A program made the translations under genes and the position numbers. Below, in pieces: positions 8,633-17,169 of a stretch of DNA of 64,000 bases; within the stretch, counting starts at the first letter, position 1, and every line of letters starts with the position of its first letter. This DNA comes from Paenisporosarcina sp. OV554. GTDB taxonomy: Bacteria; Bacillota; Bacilli; Bacillales_A; Planococcaceae. Below the pieces are notes generated by a model, which worked only from the letters and a program-made list of their open reading frames with translations, was not told the origin of the DNA and searched no databases. The stretch spans positions 1-64,000 of the forward strand of contig NZ_QBUC01000018.1 in assembly GCF_003058165.1 (NCBI RefSeq), in the 5' to 3' direction.

Positions 8633-8680
8633 CAATGTGTCTTTTGGGGAATATCACCATTTCAAGAAAGTTGGGTTAGA

Positions 8681-8890
8681 ATGGAAGTCATACTAACAAG
8701 TATCTTCACCATCCTTATCACGATTATGACCTTCTATAATCTTATTAAGGTATTCACGTTGGCCTATAAAAAAAAGCAAATTACGTATTCAAGGTTACTG
8801 CTATATGTAACATCTTCAATCGCAGTAGGTTTTGTTGTAGCTTCCATTCTACCTTTGGTTATTATTACAATAGTTGAAGTTCTTATTTAA
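8681..8890 (+). CDS. small two-helix membrane protein
   Basis: A 69-residue protein with two long hydrophobic segments (residues 3-26 and 41-67) separated by a basic loop TLAYKKKQITYSR. It starts 48 bases after the VOC gene. No clear Shine-Dalgarno precedes ATG 8681 (AAAGTTGGGTTAGA only), which lowers confidence. A strong terminator follows, so it may form a two-gene unit with the VOC gene. Function unknown. Confidence 0.5.
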   Translation: MEVILTSIFTILITIMTFYNLIKVFTLAYKKKQITYSRLLLYVTSSIAVGFVVASILPLVIITIVEVLI

Positions 8891-8902
8891 TTAATTAGTC
8901 AT

Positions 8903-8932
8903 AACGCACTCCATTTGGGGTGCGTTTCTTTT
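8903..8932 (+). terminator. rho-independent terminator
   Basis: AACGCACTCC pairs with GGGGTGCGTT (one mismatch) around a tiny loop, followed by TCTTTTTAT. It closes the VOC/small membrane protein unit. Confidence 0.8.
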
Positions 8933-9010
8933 TATGGAAAATCAGCAACAGTACTACTTCATGGAAATACTGAATGGGACTTCCTAGTAGAAGTCCCATT
9001 CTCAATTGAT

Positions 9011-9700
9011 CTATTCTAATGCCTTCTTTACAGATTCAAGCGCATGGATGACTGTTGTATCAAATAACGGAACTTCTGAATCCTCTGGTTTTACTAATAA
9101 CCCGATTTCTGTACAACCTAATATAATACCTTCAGCTCCATCTTCAATTAAACGCTGGATAACCTTTTTATAGTACTCCCTTGATGATTGCAAAATCTCA
9201 CCTAAACACAATTCCTCAAAGATTACTTTATTTATGACTTCTCTATCCTCAATATTTGGCACCAAAACCTTAATCCCATTAGACTCTATTCGAGATTTGT
9301 AGAAGTCTTGCTCCATCGTATATGAAGTACCTAGTAACCCAATCGTACGTATGTCTGACTTTACAATTTGATGTGCTGTGGCATCGGCAATATGTAAAAT
9401 AGGAATGCTGATTTTTTCTTCTACAAGCTTAATAACTTTGTGCATAGTATTGGTACAAATGATAATAAAATCTGCACCCGCTTTTTCCAATGACTGTGCA
9501 ACATCGCCTAATACATGTCCAGCTTTTTCCCAGTCACCTTGTGCTTGATAACGTTGAATCTCTTCAAAGTTAACACTATATAAAATGCATTTCGCCGAAT
9601 GTAATCCACCTAGTTGCTTTTTTACTTCTTGGTTGATTAGCTGGTAATACTTAGCTGACGATTCCCAACTCATACCACCAATTAGACCAATCGTTTTCAT
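9011..9700 (-). CDS. aspartate/glutamate racemase family protein
   Basis: Cofactor-independent amino-acid racemase family, 229 residues. The start GLIGGMSWESSAKYY (5-19) and the two catalytic cysteines, Cys82 in CTNTMH and Cys196 in GCTEIGLL, are all intact. This is the RacX/YgeA-type branch rather than MurI, so broad-specificity D-amino acid production, for example for biofilm or wall remodelling, is possible; substrate is not deducible. ATG 9700 has a GGGGGG-type site upstream. A GGGACTTC/GAAGTCCC hairpin (8974-8999) lies just past the stop. Confidence 0.85.
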   Translation of the reverse strand: MKTIGLIGGMSWESSAKYYQLINQEVKKQLGGLHSAKCILYSVNFEEIQRYQAQGDWEKAGHVLGDVAQSLEKAGADFIIICTNTMHKVIKLVEEKISIPILHIADATAHQIVKSDIRTIGLLGTSYTMEQDFYKSRIESNGIKVLVPNIEDREVINKVIFEELCLGEILQSSREYYKKVIQRLIEDGAEGIILGCTEIGLLVKPEDSEVPLFDTTVIHALESVKKALE

Positions 9701-9823
9701 GTCTATCCCCCCTTAATAACTCAATATATTCTCCATTCTATGTCCCTATTCTAAGGCACGCGTTGAAGTGGGTAAACTAAGAACAACGAAACTTGTGTAC
9801 CTAAATAACATTCAATTTAAAAA

Positions 9824-10024
9824 GACGATGATGATGATGCTTACGAGTATAAGAGAGTTGTTTTAGATTTCTGTCATGCAGCTGAATTGTTGTTGAAGGA
9901 GATATTATTTAGAATAGATCCAATTTATGCTTTTGATAAGAACGATTTGTTTAAGAAATGTCTTGATCCATTGCATCCGACTATTGAGGAACTTTATTTA
10001 TGCAGGTCTTTAAAGGAAATATAA
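9824..10024 (+). pseudogene. fragment of an unidentified protein gene
   Basis: An open frame without a start codon follows an in-frame stop at 9815 and ends at TAA 10022. The 66 residues (an acidic DDDDD run, then RVVLDFCHAAELLLKEILF and PTIEELYL) look like genuine coding sequence from the end of a helical protein. I do not recognise the family. The N-terminal part is missing, and downstream is directly a misplaced protease fragment, so this is debris from a rearrangement. Confidence 0.4.
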
Positions 10025-10040
10025 TAGGAAATCCAAAAGG

Positions 10041-10225
10041 CACGAACATCCCTCTTCCCGTTTCTGGAATCAGTAAAAGTGAAGGCGATCAAGTGATTGC
10101 AGCAGCACGTTCCGGCAACCTGAAACTGTTTGTTGAGGGTGAAGCAAATACACCATATGTATATGATTTGATGGATGTTCATCAAGACCAGATTCCAAAC
10201 AATTTAAAATATGCACCATCTAACA
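10041..10225 (+). pseudogene. inverted partial copy of the S8 protease PA-domain region
   Basis: A 185-base segment matching, in inverted orientation, 13129-13313 inside the large S8 protease gene, with only scattered base changes. The encoded TNIPLPVSGISKSEGDQ and GNLKLFVEGEANTPYVYD correspond to the protease-associated (PA) region. The similarity starts and stops abruptly, so this is a stray gene fragment; an apparent 90-codon ORF across it (10000-10272) is a chance fusion. Confidence 0.88.
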
Positions 10226-10399
10226 CTTTTGGCCATTATATATTAAGCAAAGTCAACCAATTCTATTTTTAATAGTGTACTACATTACGATCTTCTAACG
10301 AATAGAGATATGCAACGTCATCAACGTTAGGTTATACTTCTCAGTTAGAAACAAAATCCCTACTCATATTCGATTAAATCACCCTAAAATGAAAAATGA

Positions 10400-10426
10400 G
10401 CGCTTATCCTTATTCCAGGATAGCGC
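10400..10426 (-). terminator. possible terminator hairpin
   Basis: GCGCTTATCCT pairs with AGGATAGCGC around a six-base loop. On the minus strand it is followed by TCATTTTTCATTTT, a weak T-rich tract. It could end the SRPBCC-like remnant upstream. The remaining DNA between 10226 and 10543 shows nothing else recognisable. Confidence 0.4.
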
Positions 10427-10543
10427 CCGATTCTTGAAGATCAAGGACTGTTAAAACCGGTTCGTACTTATTGAACAATAGTCCCTTTTAATAAATTTTA
10501 AAAAAAGAGTTGCCTTAACTACTCCTAATACTTGTTATCTTAT

Positions 10544-11017
10544 CTACTGAAGCTCTTCCAGAAGATCGTCGAGGCGGTCTAATTGTGAGGCAAATCCTTG
10601 GACTACACCCATTTCCATTACTTTTTGAAGTTCTTCGACTGACTCGAATCGAGAACGCGTTATGAGTTTTGTCTTACCCTCGTGTTCAACAAACGTCATC
10701 GTTACCAGCGTATCTGGCATACTGTCGGCTGCGTTGCCTTTTTCATCTGCAAACACATCGGTGTAGACAATCTTCTCCAGTACGACAATTTCTTGATAGA
10801 CAGCTTTACCCCAAGATTCTTGGCCATAAAATTCCCCTTGGTTTTCATCTGTGCACCGCATGCTATAATGCCATACGCCGTTAGGCTTAAAATTAAACTC
10901 CCGATTTTCCGTTTGCAATAAAAAAGCCGCATTTTTTTGTGCTTCTTCTTCAATGTATTTCTTAGAAGCGACTGAACCAATTTCTTCATCTGAATTGCAA
11001 AGAAAAACGTTTTTTAT
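10544..11017 (-). pseudogene. SRPBCC/AHSA1-like protein, N-terminally truncated
   Basis: The frame is open from 11017 to the TAG at 10544. The part from about 10950 reads as an AHSA1-type domain: NREFNFKPNGVWHYSM, GKAVYQEIVVLEKIVYTDVF, LVTMTFVEHEGKTKLITRS, ending in a C-terminal helix. The first strand and the conserved 'W..WW' region expected in about 40 N-terminal residues are missing, replaced by unrelated sequence (EEEAQKNAAFLLQ). A TTG at 10918 is the only in-frame start and lacks a ribosome binding site. I infer a 5'-truncated gene. Confidence 0.6.
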
Positions 11018-11214
11018 TTAACGGAAGATTTAGTTTTTTAATGGCTTTAATTGCCCATAAAGACCGGATAATACTACCTTCATATCCGGGCTTATTTCGT
11101 ATGCGTATTTTTAAAATATCTGTAAAAGGTAATGAAAAACTACTTGGAAAACCTTAAATTTTATATAAAAATAAATCTTAAGTTGATGCATCGTTAACCT
11201 GTATATATGATGGC

Positions 11215-11388
11215 TTAATACTTCACCCCAACATGCCTTACATTAAATAACTGATTTAATAACTTGTCTAACTCTTGACTACATTGAATGGTTTTGGAAT
11301 GAAGAAACCCATACTGCTTATAAATATCAAATAATTCATTTTTCTTTTCCTCTATTTCTTGTGTTACTTGTTGTAATAACATAGCCAT
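11215..11388 (-). CDS. Spo0E-like aspartyl-phosphate phosphatase
   Basis: A 57-residue protein starting ATG 11388, eight bases after GGAGGG. It matches the Spo0E-like family: two helices with an N-terminal coiled segment (VTQEIEEKKNELFDIYKQYG) and the diagnostic SQELDKLLNQ (37-46). Family members dephosphorylate Spo0A~P and delay sporulation. Fellow-traveller evidence for a spore former comes from the SASP and Spo0M-like genes. It stands alone in a region full of protease fragments. The short length is normal for the family. Confidence 0.8.
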   Translation of the reverse strand: MAMLLQQVTQEIEEKKNELFDIYKQYGFLHSKTIQCSQELDKLLNQLFNVRHVGVKY

Positions 11389-11680
11389 TCCTATAACCCT
11401 CCATCCAAATAACTCTTAGTAAGAATTCTATCTTGATGTGACTGCCGAAATTAGCTGCCCCGTTGTTATCTTTTCCACCAGTTACAGCATAATCAGCAAG
11501 AAGGTGAACGTCCTTGATTTTTAAAGTTTTTATAGATTAATAGAAAGCCGCACTCCATTGTGTCACTTTGCTTGATTTTGTAACGCTCATGACAACTGGC
11601 GGGTCAACGTTCAAATCCAAAGTACAATCTGCAATCCCTTTTCTCTGCTTATTCTAAATAGATATATATAGTGTAAAAAA
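11389..11680. other. gene-poor stretch with short open fragments
   Basis: Minus-strand frames read LKIKDVHLLADYAVTGG (around 11520-11450) and, ending in a TAA near 11536, LNVDPPVVMSVTKSSK. They look like ends of broken genes, but I cannot assign families, and neither has a start with a ribosome binding site. Confidence 0.3.
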
Positions 11681-11711
11681 ACCGGCAACGTCATAATGAA
11701 GCGTCACCGGT
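11681..11711 (-). terminator. terminator left over from a second dockerin-type protease gene
   Basis: ACCGGCAACG..CGTCACCGGT hairpin followed on the minus strand by GGTTTTTTTACAC. It is nearly identical to the terminator at 35022-35052 behind the 1405-residue protease. Confidence 0.75.
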
Positions 11712-11792
11712 TCTTAGTTATCATGTAAATTAACTAGGTTCTATCTATAGTTTGCACATGAGATGTTATAACGTACCAGTTGCTGTACTTGT

Positions 11793-11895
11793 TTATTTTT
11801 TTGGATTTAAACCAATCGAACGAAGGAAGTACTCTAAGCCTTTTTTGCCGATTGTTTCTTTTGGACTCACCGTTTCAGGAACGCCCACTTCTTTT
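11793..11895 (-). pseudogene. 3' tail of a lost S8 protease paralogue
   Basis: A 34-codon minus-strand tail ending KKGLEYFLRSIGLNPKK and TAA. The protease at 35172-39389 ends KKGLEDFLRAIGLEPKK, and the flanking 3' DNA and terminator are also similar. The homologous sequence stops abruptly at about 11895, where the direct repeat at 11892-12094 begins, so the body of the gene was removed or replaced. Confidence 0.8.
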
Positions 11896-12094
11896 CATAT
11901 AGTCTAAGTTATGAAACTTATATTACAACTTTAAGTTTTTACGCGTTTATTGTAAAATTATGAAATATTATGGTAAACATAACAAAATTTTATTGATATT
12001 CAGCACTATACTAATATGCACCAGTCCAAAAAAATCTGGTTCTGGTGCAAAGTTAAAATAAGAGAGAATAAAGCGCATATATTCCTATCAGAAT
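11892..12094. repeat. about 203-bp direct repeat, left copy
   Basis: Matches 16202-16407 in the same orientation with few substitutions and one 4-base indel. Both start TTTTCATATAGTCTAAG and end near ATTCCTANCAGAAT. The pair flanks the 1254-residue S8 protease gene. Inside is a hairpin TGCACCAG..CTGGTGCA. No coding capacity is evident. Confidence 0.9.
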
Positions 12095-12167
12095 TATAAT
12101 GAGGCTTACGTAAAACATGCAGTTCATGCTAAAAAAGCTATTAAAGAACTTTTAATTAAACAATAAA

Positions 12168-12204
12168 AATAGCCTATCCATCATTTGTAGATGGATAGGC
12201 TATT
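12168..12204 (-). terminator. terminator of the large S8 protease gene
   Basis: A 15-bp perfect stem, AATAGCCTATCCATC with GATGGATAGGCTATT, around a 7-base loop, then TTTTATTG on the minus strand, directly after the gene's stop. Confidence 0.9.
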
Positions 12205-12208
12205 AAAT

Positions 12209-15200
12209 TTATCTCAAGCCATAAGCCTTAATGACATCTTGAGAAATTTTGTTGCCTAGATCATCCAAAGCAGTTGCTCGTAATGATACATACTTAGCAT
12301 TCTTCGGATTGTTGATCTTGGCTACCCACTTGTTATCGGCCGTACGCTTGAGTTTCACAGTCTCCCACGACTCACCTTCATTAAAGGAAACCTCTAATGT
12401 CGCTCCTTCTAGCTTACCCTTACCTGCTACACCTTCAAGTTTTGCAACAGATAGTTCGAGTGGAGTGGAAGGTGCCGCAAGTGCGTTACCGTTCATATCG
12501 GTCTCAACCTTATAATCCAGTGAATAGAATGGGAGTAAAGTTTGGCCTTTTTGAGACCAGAATGTCCATTCTGTATGCGTACTTAATGATGTTTTCCAGC
12601 GATTCGGGTCTCGCTTCGCATCACTTACTAGACGGTATTGTGTTTTTTCTTCTAGGACTGGTTTTGACGACATTTTTTTTCCTGTTACTTCTTGAAGAAG
12701 GGTATCTCCTTGGTACAATTTAAGTGTTTCATTTTTTACGGATTCCGCGGATGTGACCTGACCTGTAGAGCCAATTCCTGAATCTGCCCAAGCAGGAATA
12801 TTAAATCGTAAATTGTTCCCTTGGCGGTTAGGGCCTTCACCCAAACGCGGACGAACTACTGGAGAGAACCAGTCTTCCTGAAGTTTTTGTCCTTTTTCAT
12901 ACGTAACTAAAGGCTGGTTAATTTCCCATGGACTGTCTAATACGATTGCTCGGTGTTGCCAGCGAGTATCTTTCACTGCTGAAACCCACTCTGTTCGAAC
13001 AGAAGGCAACTGTAGATTGCTTAAACTCGCTATAGAGAAGGTTGCATACGGACGAAAATCATAACGGAACTCTTGACCAGGTGCTTCACGATCTGATTTG
13101 TAACTCGTGTCGATTTTAACGAGTTCATTGTTAGATGGTGCATATTTTAAATTATTTGGAATCTGACCTTGATGAACATCCGTCAAATCATATACATATG
13201 GTGTATTTGCTTCACCTTCAACAAACAGTTTCAGGTTGCCGGAACGTGCTGCTGCAATCACTTCATCGCCTTCACTTTTATTGATTCCAGAAACGGGAAG
13301 AGGGATGTTCGTGTCATATGGATAAAATGTTGTATTTCCTATATTCGGAGTGAATTCCTCATCGGTATTGTTTACGACAATCAACAGTTTTGCACCTGCT
13401 GCATGTGCCGCAGCGGCCTGTGCACGTGACGCAGCGAGCCTCTCACCTTCCGTGATACGATCGACGACAACCACTTTGCCATTTACTTCCAGATGCTCAT
13501 AGTCAGCTGATGTTCCTTTTCCTGCATAAACCGTGGATAAGTTATATTTACCATCAAGAAGTGCACTTCCCCACGCCGGTGTATCATCCAACACTTTTCC
13601 TTTAAAATTGATCTCAAGGGAAGGTTTTATTAAACGCCAGCGAGTCAGAAATTCGAATTCTCCTGTCTCAACTTCCTTTGTTGGGGTAGCATATATTTTA
13701 TCGACGTTTGAAGGAACAATATAGAAACCGTTTATTGTTTTGTCACCAAGGGAACGGTAGAATTCCATGCGCTGATAGCTTGGTTCTGTCTTCTTCGGCA
13801 CTTCAGCTGAAATTTCTTGTGCATTTCGTGCATCAAGTTCCACGGTTTGAGGACCGTCTAGCTTGATTTCAGGATTACCGACTAATGCTACTTTAACTTG
13901 ATCGGTATAACCATCCATTTCAATATAACCCATGGCTGAATACGTACCAGGTGGTAAACGAAGTGTTTTTGTTCCGGTTACGGGAATGCCAATGAATGTA
14001 GGTTTCATGTTTTCGCTAACGAGTCCAACAATCGTCCTAACAGGATTTCCATTACGGTCCTTAGCGTTAAGTGTTAGCGGATACTTCTCTTCTTCTTTCA
14101 CCATGCCCATTGAAGTATGAGCCACTTGCTTGCCTTCAGAATCAGTTGCTGTTAGATGCCCCTCATAACGACCCCAGTTGCCAAGCTTCGGATCTACTGT
14201 AACTGTTACTGTCTTTGTACCATTAGCTGGAACAGTGATTTGTTTTTCGGAAACCGTCAGCAAACCATCAGGTGCATTTTTGCCATCTGCTTTAAAATCA
14301 GCTTGGAGGTTAAGCGTAACTGCAGAATCGTTGTCGTTTGTATACGTGACTGTTTTTTGTACAGGCTGCGCCTTATCGTATGGCCACTCAAAGTAGCCGA
14401 TCGAAAGAGAACCCGTTGCACGAACAGTGCTGTATACAGCTGCAGGTACATCCAGTCGGCCCGATCCGATATGATAAGGCGAGTAATCTAACTTTTTAGA
14501 CGTACTCATCAACGCTTCTTTTAGCTGAGTTCCGTTCCACTCAGGATGCTTCTGCAGAAGGATCGCAGCAGCACCCGCCACATGTGGGGTTGCCATGGAT
14601 GTACCACTCAGACTCTTGTAAAATCCGCTTCCTGATGTTAGTCCAGATCGAGCTGCAACGATGTCAACACCCGGTGCAGACAGGTCAGGTTTCAATCCCA
14701 TGTCTCCATAACGAGGTCCTTTTGATGTGAAATAAGCAATTTTGTCTGCCTTATCAACGGCACCGATCGTTAAAGCAGCATCTGCAGCTCCTGGTGAACC
14801 GATGGATCCTTCAGCACCTGCGTTACCGGCAGCAATAACAAATAGTGCACCTGTTTCTTCACTTAGGCTATTTACGGCTTGAGATAGCGGGTCTTTTCCG
14901 TCACTTTCCCCGCCTCCCAAACTCATGCTTACAATCTTGGCGTTATGTGCAGCCCATTCCATACCGTCAATAATCCATGAATCCATACCGCGTCCTTTGT
15001 TATCTAATACTTTCCCTACTAGTAAACGTGCTTCAGGAGCAACTCCTTTGTTCTTGCCTTCAGAAGCAGCACCTGTCCCTAATACCGTTGAAGCAACGTG
15101 TGTGCCGTGTCCATGACCATCATCAATCGTTTCTCCAGGTACAAAACTTTTTGCTTCGTCTACTTGATTTGCAAGATCGGGATGATTAGGATCAATTCCT

Positions 15201-15973
15201 GTATCAAGTACCGCTACCTTAACCCCCTTACCTGTAAAACCAGATTCCCAAGCCGTTGGGGCACCGATCTGAGGTACGCTTTGGTCTAATGTGGCTTCCA
15301 CACGACCATCAAGCCATATCTTTTCAATGCCCTGGTCGAAGTTAGGTTCGGCTTTCTCGGAAGCCTCAGGTGTGATATCCTCCCAGAACGTATCCGCTTC
15401 TTTTTTAGATGTTGCAAGAGCAGCACCATTAATACTTTCTAACACACGAACCTTTTTTGCCCCTTTTGGATTGGCCTTCTTTGTTTGGACGGCGCCCGCT
15501 GTTTGGACGGCTCCAGCTGTTTGGACGGCCCCCGCTGTGGACTCTGTGTATTCTACGATAATTGGCAGGGAAGAGAGACTTTTATCATCGTAGCCGTCCT
15601 CTATTAATTTCGTTACATTAAACAAATCCTCATCCAGTTTGCCAGCAGCCAAATAAGGCATAGCTGAATTTGGTATAACATACGTATCTTCACCAATCGT
15701 ATACATTTGTACGCCTGCATCGTTCGGATCGGCAGGTTCCACGTCTATGACGCTTTTACCGTTTTCAATCTTTTTGATTTTGACGATGTCACCCGTAATT
15801 AGGGTAATGGTTTGCTCGTCAGATTCACTTAAACGATCAACAACAGCAGCATTCTCAAGTGTTTTTTCTAATGTCGTTTTATCGTAGGCTTTTACGTTAT
15901 AAATAGGTAAAGCAAGGACAGCCGTAGATAATGATACAGCTAATAACGTCTTCAATTTCATTTTTTTCACCAT
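12209..15973 (-). CDS. secreted S8 (subtilisin-like) serine protease with PA insert
   Basis: Large exported subtilase, 1254 residues from ATG 15973 (AGGAGG close upstream; the adjacent GTG 15970 is better spaced and equally possible). Numbered from that ATG: a signal peptide with basic MVKKMKLK then a hydrophobic core to about residue 29; propeptide; catalytic Asp257 (VAVLDTGID), His289 (GHGHGTHV) and Ser459 (SGTSMATPH); then Fn3-like beta modules, a PA-type domain near 820-900 (VVVDRITEGERL to AAGAKLLIVVNN), and a C-terminal beta domain. No LPXTG, SLH or CWB2 is seen, so it is probably released. Part of the PA region is copied inverted at 10041-10225, and the gene is bracketed by direct repeats. 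Substrate unknown. Confidence 0.92.
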   Translation of the reverse strand: MVKKMKLKTLLAVSLSTAVLALPIYNVKAYDKTTLEKTLENAAVVDRLSESDEQTITLITGDIVKIKKIENGKSVIDVEPADPNDAGVQMYTIGEDTYVIPNSAMPYLAAGKLDEDLFNVTKLIEDGYDDKSLSSLPIIVEYTESTAGAVQTAGAVQTAGAVQTKKANPKGAKKVRVLESINGAALATSKKEADTFWEDITPEASEKAEPNFDQGIEKIWLDGRVEATLDQSVPQIGAPTAWESGFTGKGVKVAVLDTGIDPNHPDLANQVDEAKSFVPGETIDDGHGHGTHVASTVLGTGAASEGKNKGVAPEARLLVGKVLDNKGRGMDSWIIDGMEWAAHNAKIVSMSLGGGESDGKDPLSQAVNSLSEETGALFVIAAGNAGAEGSIGSPGAADAALTIGAVDKADKIAYFTSKGPRYGDMGLKPDLSAPGVDIVAARSGLTSGSGFYKSLSGTSMATPHVAGAAAILLQKHPEWNGTQLKEALMSTSKKLDYSPYHIGSGRLDVPAAVYSTVRATGSLSIGYFEWPYDKAQPVQKTVTYTNDNDSAVTLNLQADFKADGKNAPDGLLTVSEKQITVPANGTKTVTVTVDPKLGNWGRYEGHLTATDSEGKQVAHTSMGMVKEEEKYPLTLNAKDRNGNPVRTIVGLVSENMKPTFIGIPVTGTKTLRLPPGTYSAMGYIEMDGYTDQVKVALVGNPEIKLDGPQTVELDARNAQEISAEVPKKTEPSYQRMEFYRSLGDKTINGFYIVPSNVDKIYATPTKEVETGEFEFLTRWRLIKPSLEINFKGKVLDDTPAWGSALLDGKYNLSTVYAGKGTSADYEHLEVNGKVVVVDRITEGERLAASRAQAAAAHAAGAKLLIVVNNTDEEFTPNIGNTTFYPYDTNIPLPVSGINKSEGDEVIAAARSGNLKLFVEGEANTPYVYDLTDVHQGQIPNNLKYAPSNNELVKIDTSYKSDREAPGQEFRYDFRPYATFSIASLSNLQLPSVRTEWVSAVKDTRWQHRAIVLDSPWEINQPLVTYEKGQKLQEDWFSPVVRPRLGEGPNRQGNNLRFNIPAWADSGIGSTGQVTSAESVKNETLKLYQGDTLLQEVTGKKMSSKPVLEEKTQYRLVSDAKRDPNRWKTSLSTHTEWTFWSQKGQTLLPFYSLDYKVETDMNGNALAAPSTPLELSVAKLEGVAGKGKLEGATLEVSFNEGESWETVKLKRTADNKWVAKINNPKNAKYVSLRATALDDLGNKISQDVIKAYGLR
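15484..15537 (-). repeat. three 18-bp repeats in the protease propeptide (AGAVQT)
   Basis: Three tandem 18-base units encode AGAVQT three times, upstream of the catalytic domain. The copies differ at one or two third-codon-like positions. The segment probably forms a flexible linker between propeptide parts; unit number may vary between strains. Confidence 0.85.
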
Positions 15974-16201
15974 ACATCCTCCTAGTAGATATGAATAAGT
16001 TACAAATGTTGAGAAATGCCTTAAAGCAGGATTCATTGTTGAATAGGGTAGTAAATTAAGAGATTAACAGGTTAAAAGGGACACCTCCTGGACGAATTAC
16101 CGATTCTGTTTCAGAGGCATGTAGTAATATCCCCGCTTTCTTATTTTGATAAGCTTTTCAGAAAACTAGTAATCAACTACCCCTTCCTTAAAATTCTGAA
16201 T

Positions 16202-16407
16202 TTTTCATATAGTCTAAGTTATGAAACTTATATTACAACTTTAAGTTTTTACGCGTTTATTGTAAAATCATGAAATATTATGGCAAACATAACGAAATTT
16301 TATGGATATTCAGCACTATACTAACTAATATGCACCAGTCCAAAAAAATCTGTTTCTGGTGCAAAGTTAAAATAAGAGAGAATAAAGCGCAAATATTCCT
16401 AGCAGAA
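16202..16407. repeat. about 206-bp direct repeat, right copy
   Basis: Right-hand partner of 11892-12094. It lies upstream of the protease start (16037-16201 between them would hold the promoter; a GACACCTCCTGGACG stretch at about 16080 is unassigned). Compared with the left copy it carries an extra CTAA in ACTATACTAACTAATATG. Confidence 0.9.
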
Positions 16408-16563
16408 TCGTGTCTTATGCACTAACCACAAACAATTGATGGATGAATTCTTTCTGATTTTGGACAGACAGATCTCGTAAATCAATCTGTTCTTTTTTAA
16501 TCATATGCATGTCTTCTACTACTGGAAGAATGGATGTAGCTGTGTTGAATCGATACTGGATAA

Positions 16564-16914
16564 GTTGGATTTTTTTCTACTGTTATTTCACGAGGTCTGG
16601 CAGGAGTTATTATCGAATTCGCATGGTCTGCCCTCGCTTTTAACCAGATTTTTGTTCTTGTTTTGGTATTGTCGTTGATATTTTCTTTCATTTTTAAGAA
16701 TAAAAAAGAACTGGTTTCGGTAGTTGAAAATTTGATTTTATTAGTAATGGAAAATTATTTTGTCATTACTCAAAAAGATTTTATGTTTGATAATTTCCCT
16801 AACTACGCATACGGAATGCTCATACTGTTATTGCTAATGTACTATGTCTTCTTTAGAGATGTGTATTTATACGAGCAAGGAAATCAGAAAGAGTTCCAAC
16901 AGAGGAGTAACTGA
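16564..16914 (+). pseudogene. C-terminal remnant of a membrane protein
   Basis: A plus-strand frame is open from 16564 (after an in-frame TAA) to TAA 16912. It encodes hydrophobic segments IFVLVLVLSLIFSFIF and MLILLLLMYYVFF separated by a polar loop. The first in-frame start is a TTG at 16663 without a ribosome binding site, in the middle of a helix, so the N-terminus is lost. On the other strand, 16415-16580 has an open tail (ILPVVEDMHMIKKEQIDL) of unknown origin. Both look like junction debris beside the direct repeat. Confidence 0.35.
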
Positions 16915-17035
16915 ATCCTTTGAATTAAATCAGCTATTTAAAGAAATGGATTCAGACTGGATTGAATTTGCCATGGATCGTCTAGAAGCGAAGAAGACGG
17001 GTGTGGCAAATGGACATTTGAGGACATCCCCCTAA
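16905..17035 (+). other. short ORF, faint SinI-like pattern
   Basis: The frame ending TAA 17035 encodes FELNQLFKEMDSDWIEFAMD followed by RLEAKKTGVA. The D-x-x-W-I/V-E-F/L pattern followed by an A/G-rich turn recalls the dimerisation domain of the anti-repressor SinI. No SinR is nearby, the segment is only about 40 residues, and there is no good ribosome binding site before the ATG at 16946. Weak call. Confidence 0.2.
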
Positions 17036-17169
17036 AATTATGGCCTGTAAGCCCGTTAAGCGAGATGTGGGGAATTGGGCGCTAAGGAGTATTTATCTTC
17101 CATATCACCCCACATAAATAAACCATTTTTGTCAAACACAATTGATGATACAGTTTTATAAAACTAGAA

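Noticed and set aside
10000-10272. A 90-codon gene
   Set aside because: Chance fusion of unrelated sequence with the inverted protease fragment; no ribosome binding site.
14156-14491. ORFs of 60-110 codons antisense to the S8 protease genes
   Set aside because: Shadow frames of long, strongly coding protease genes; no independent signals.
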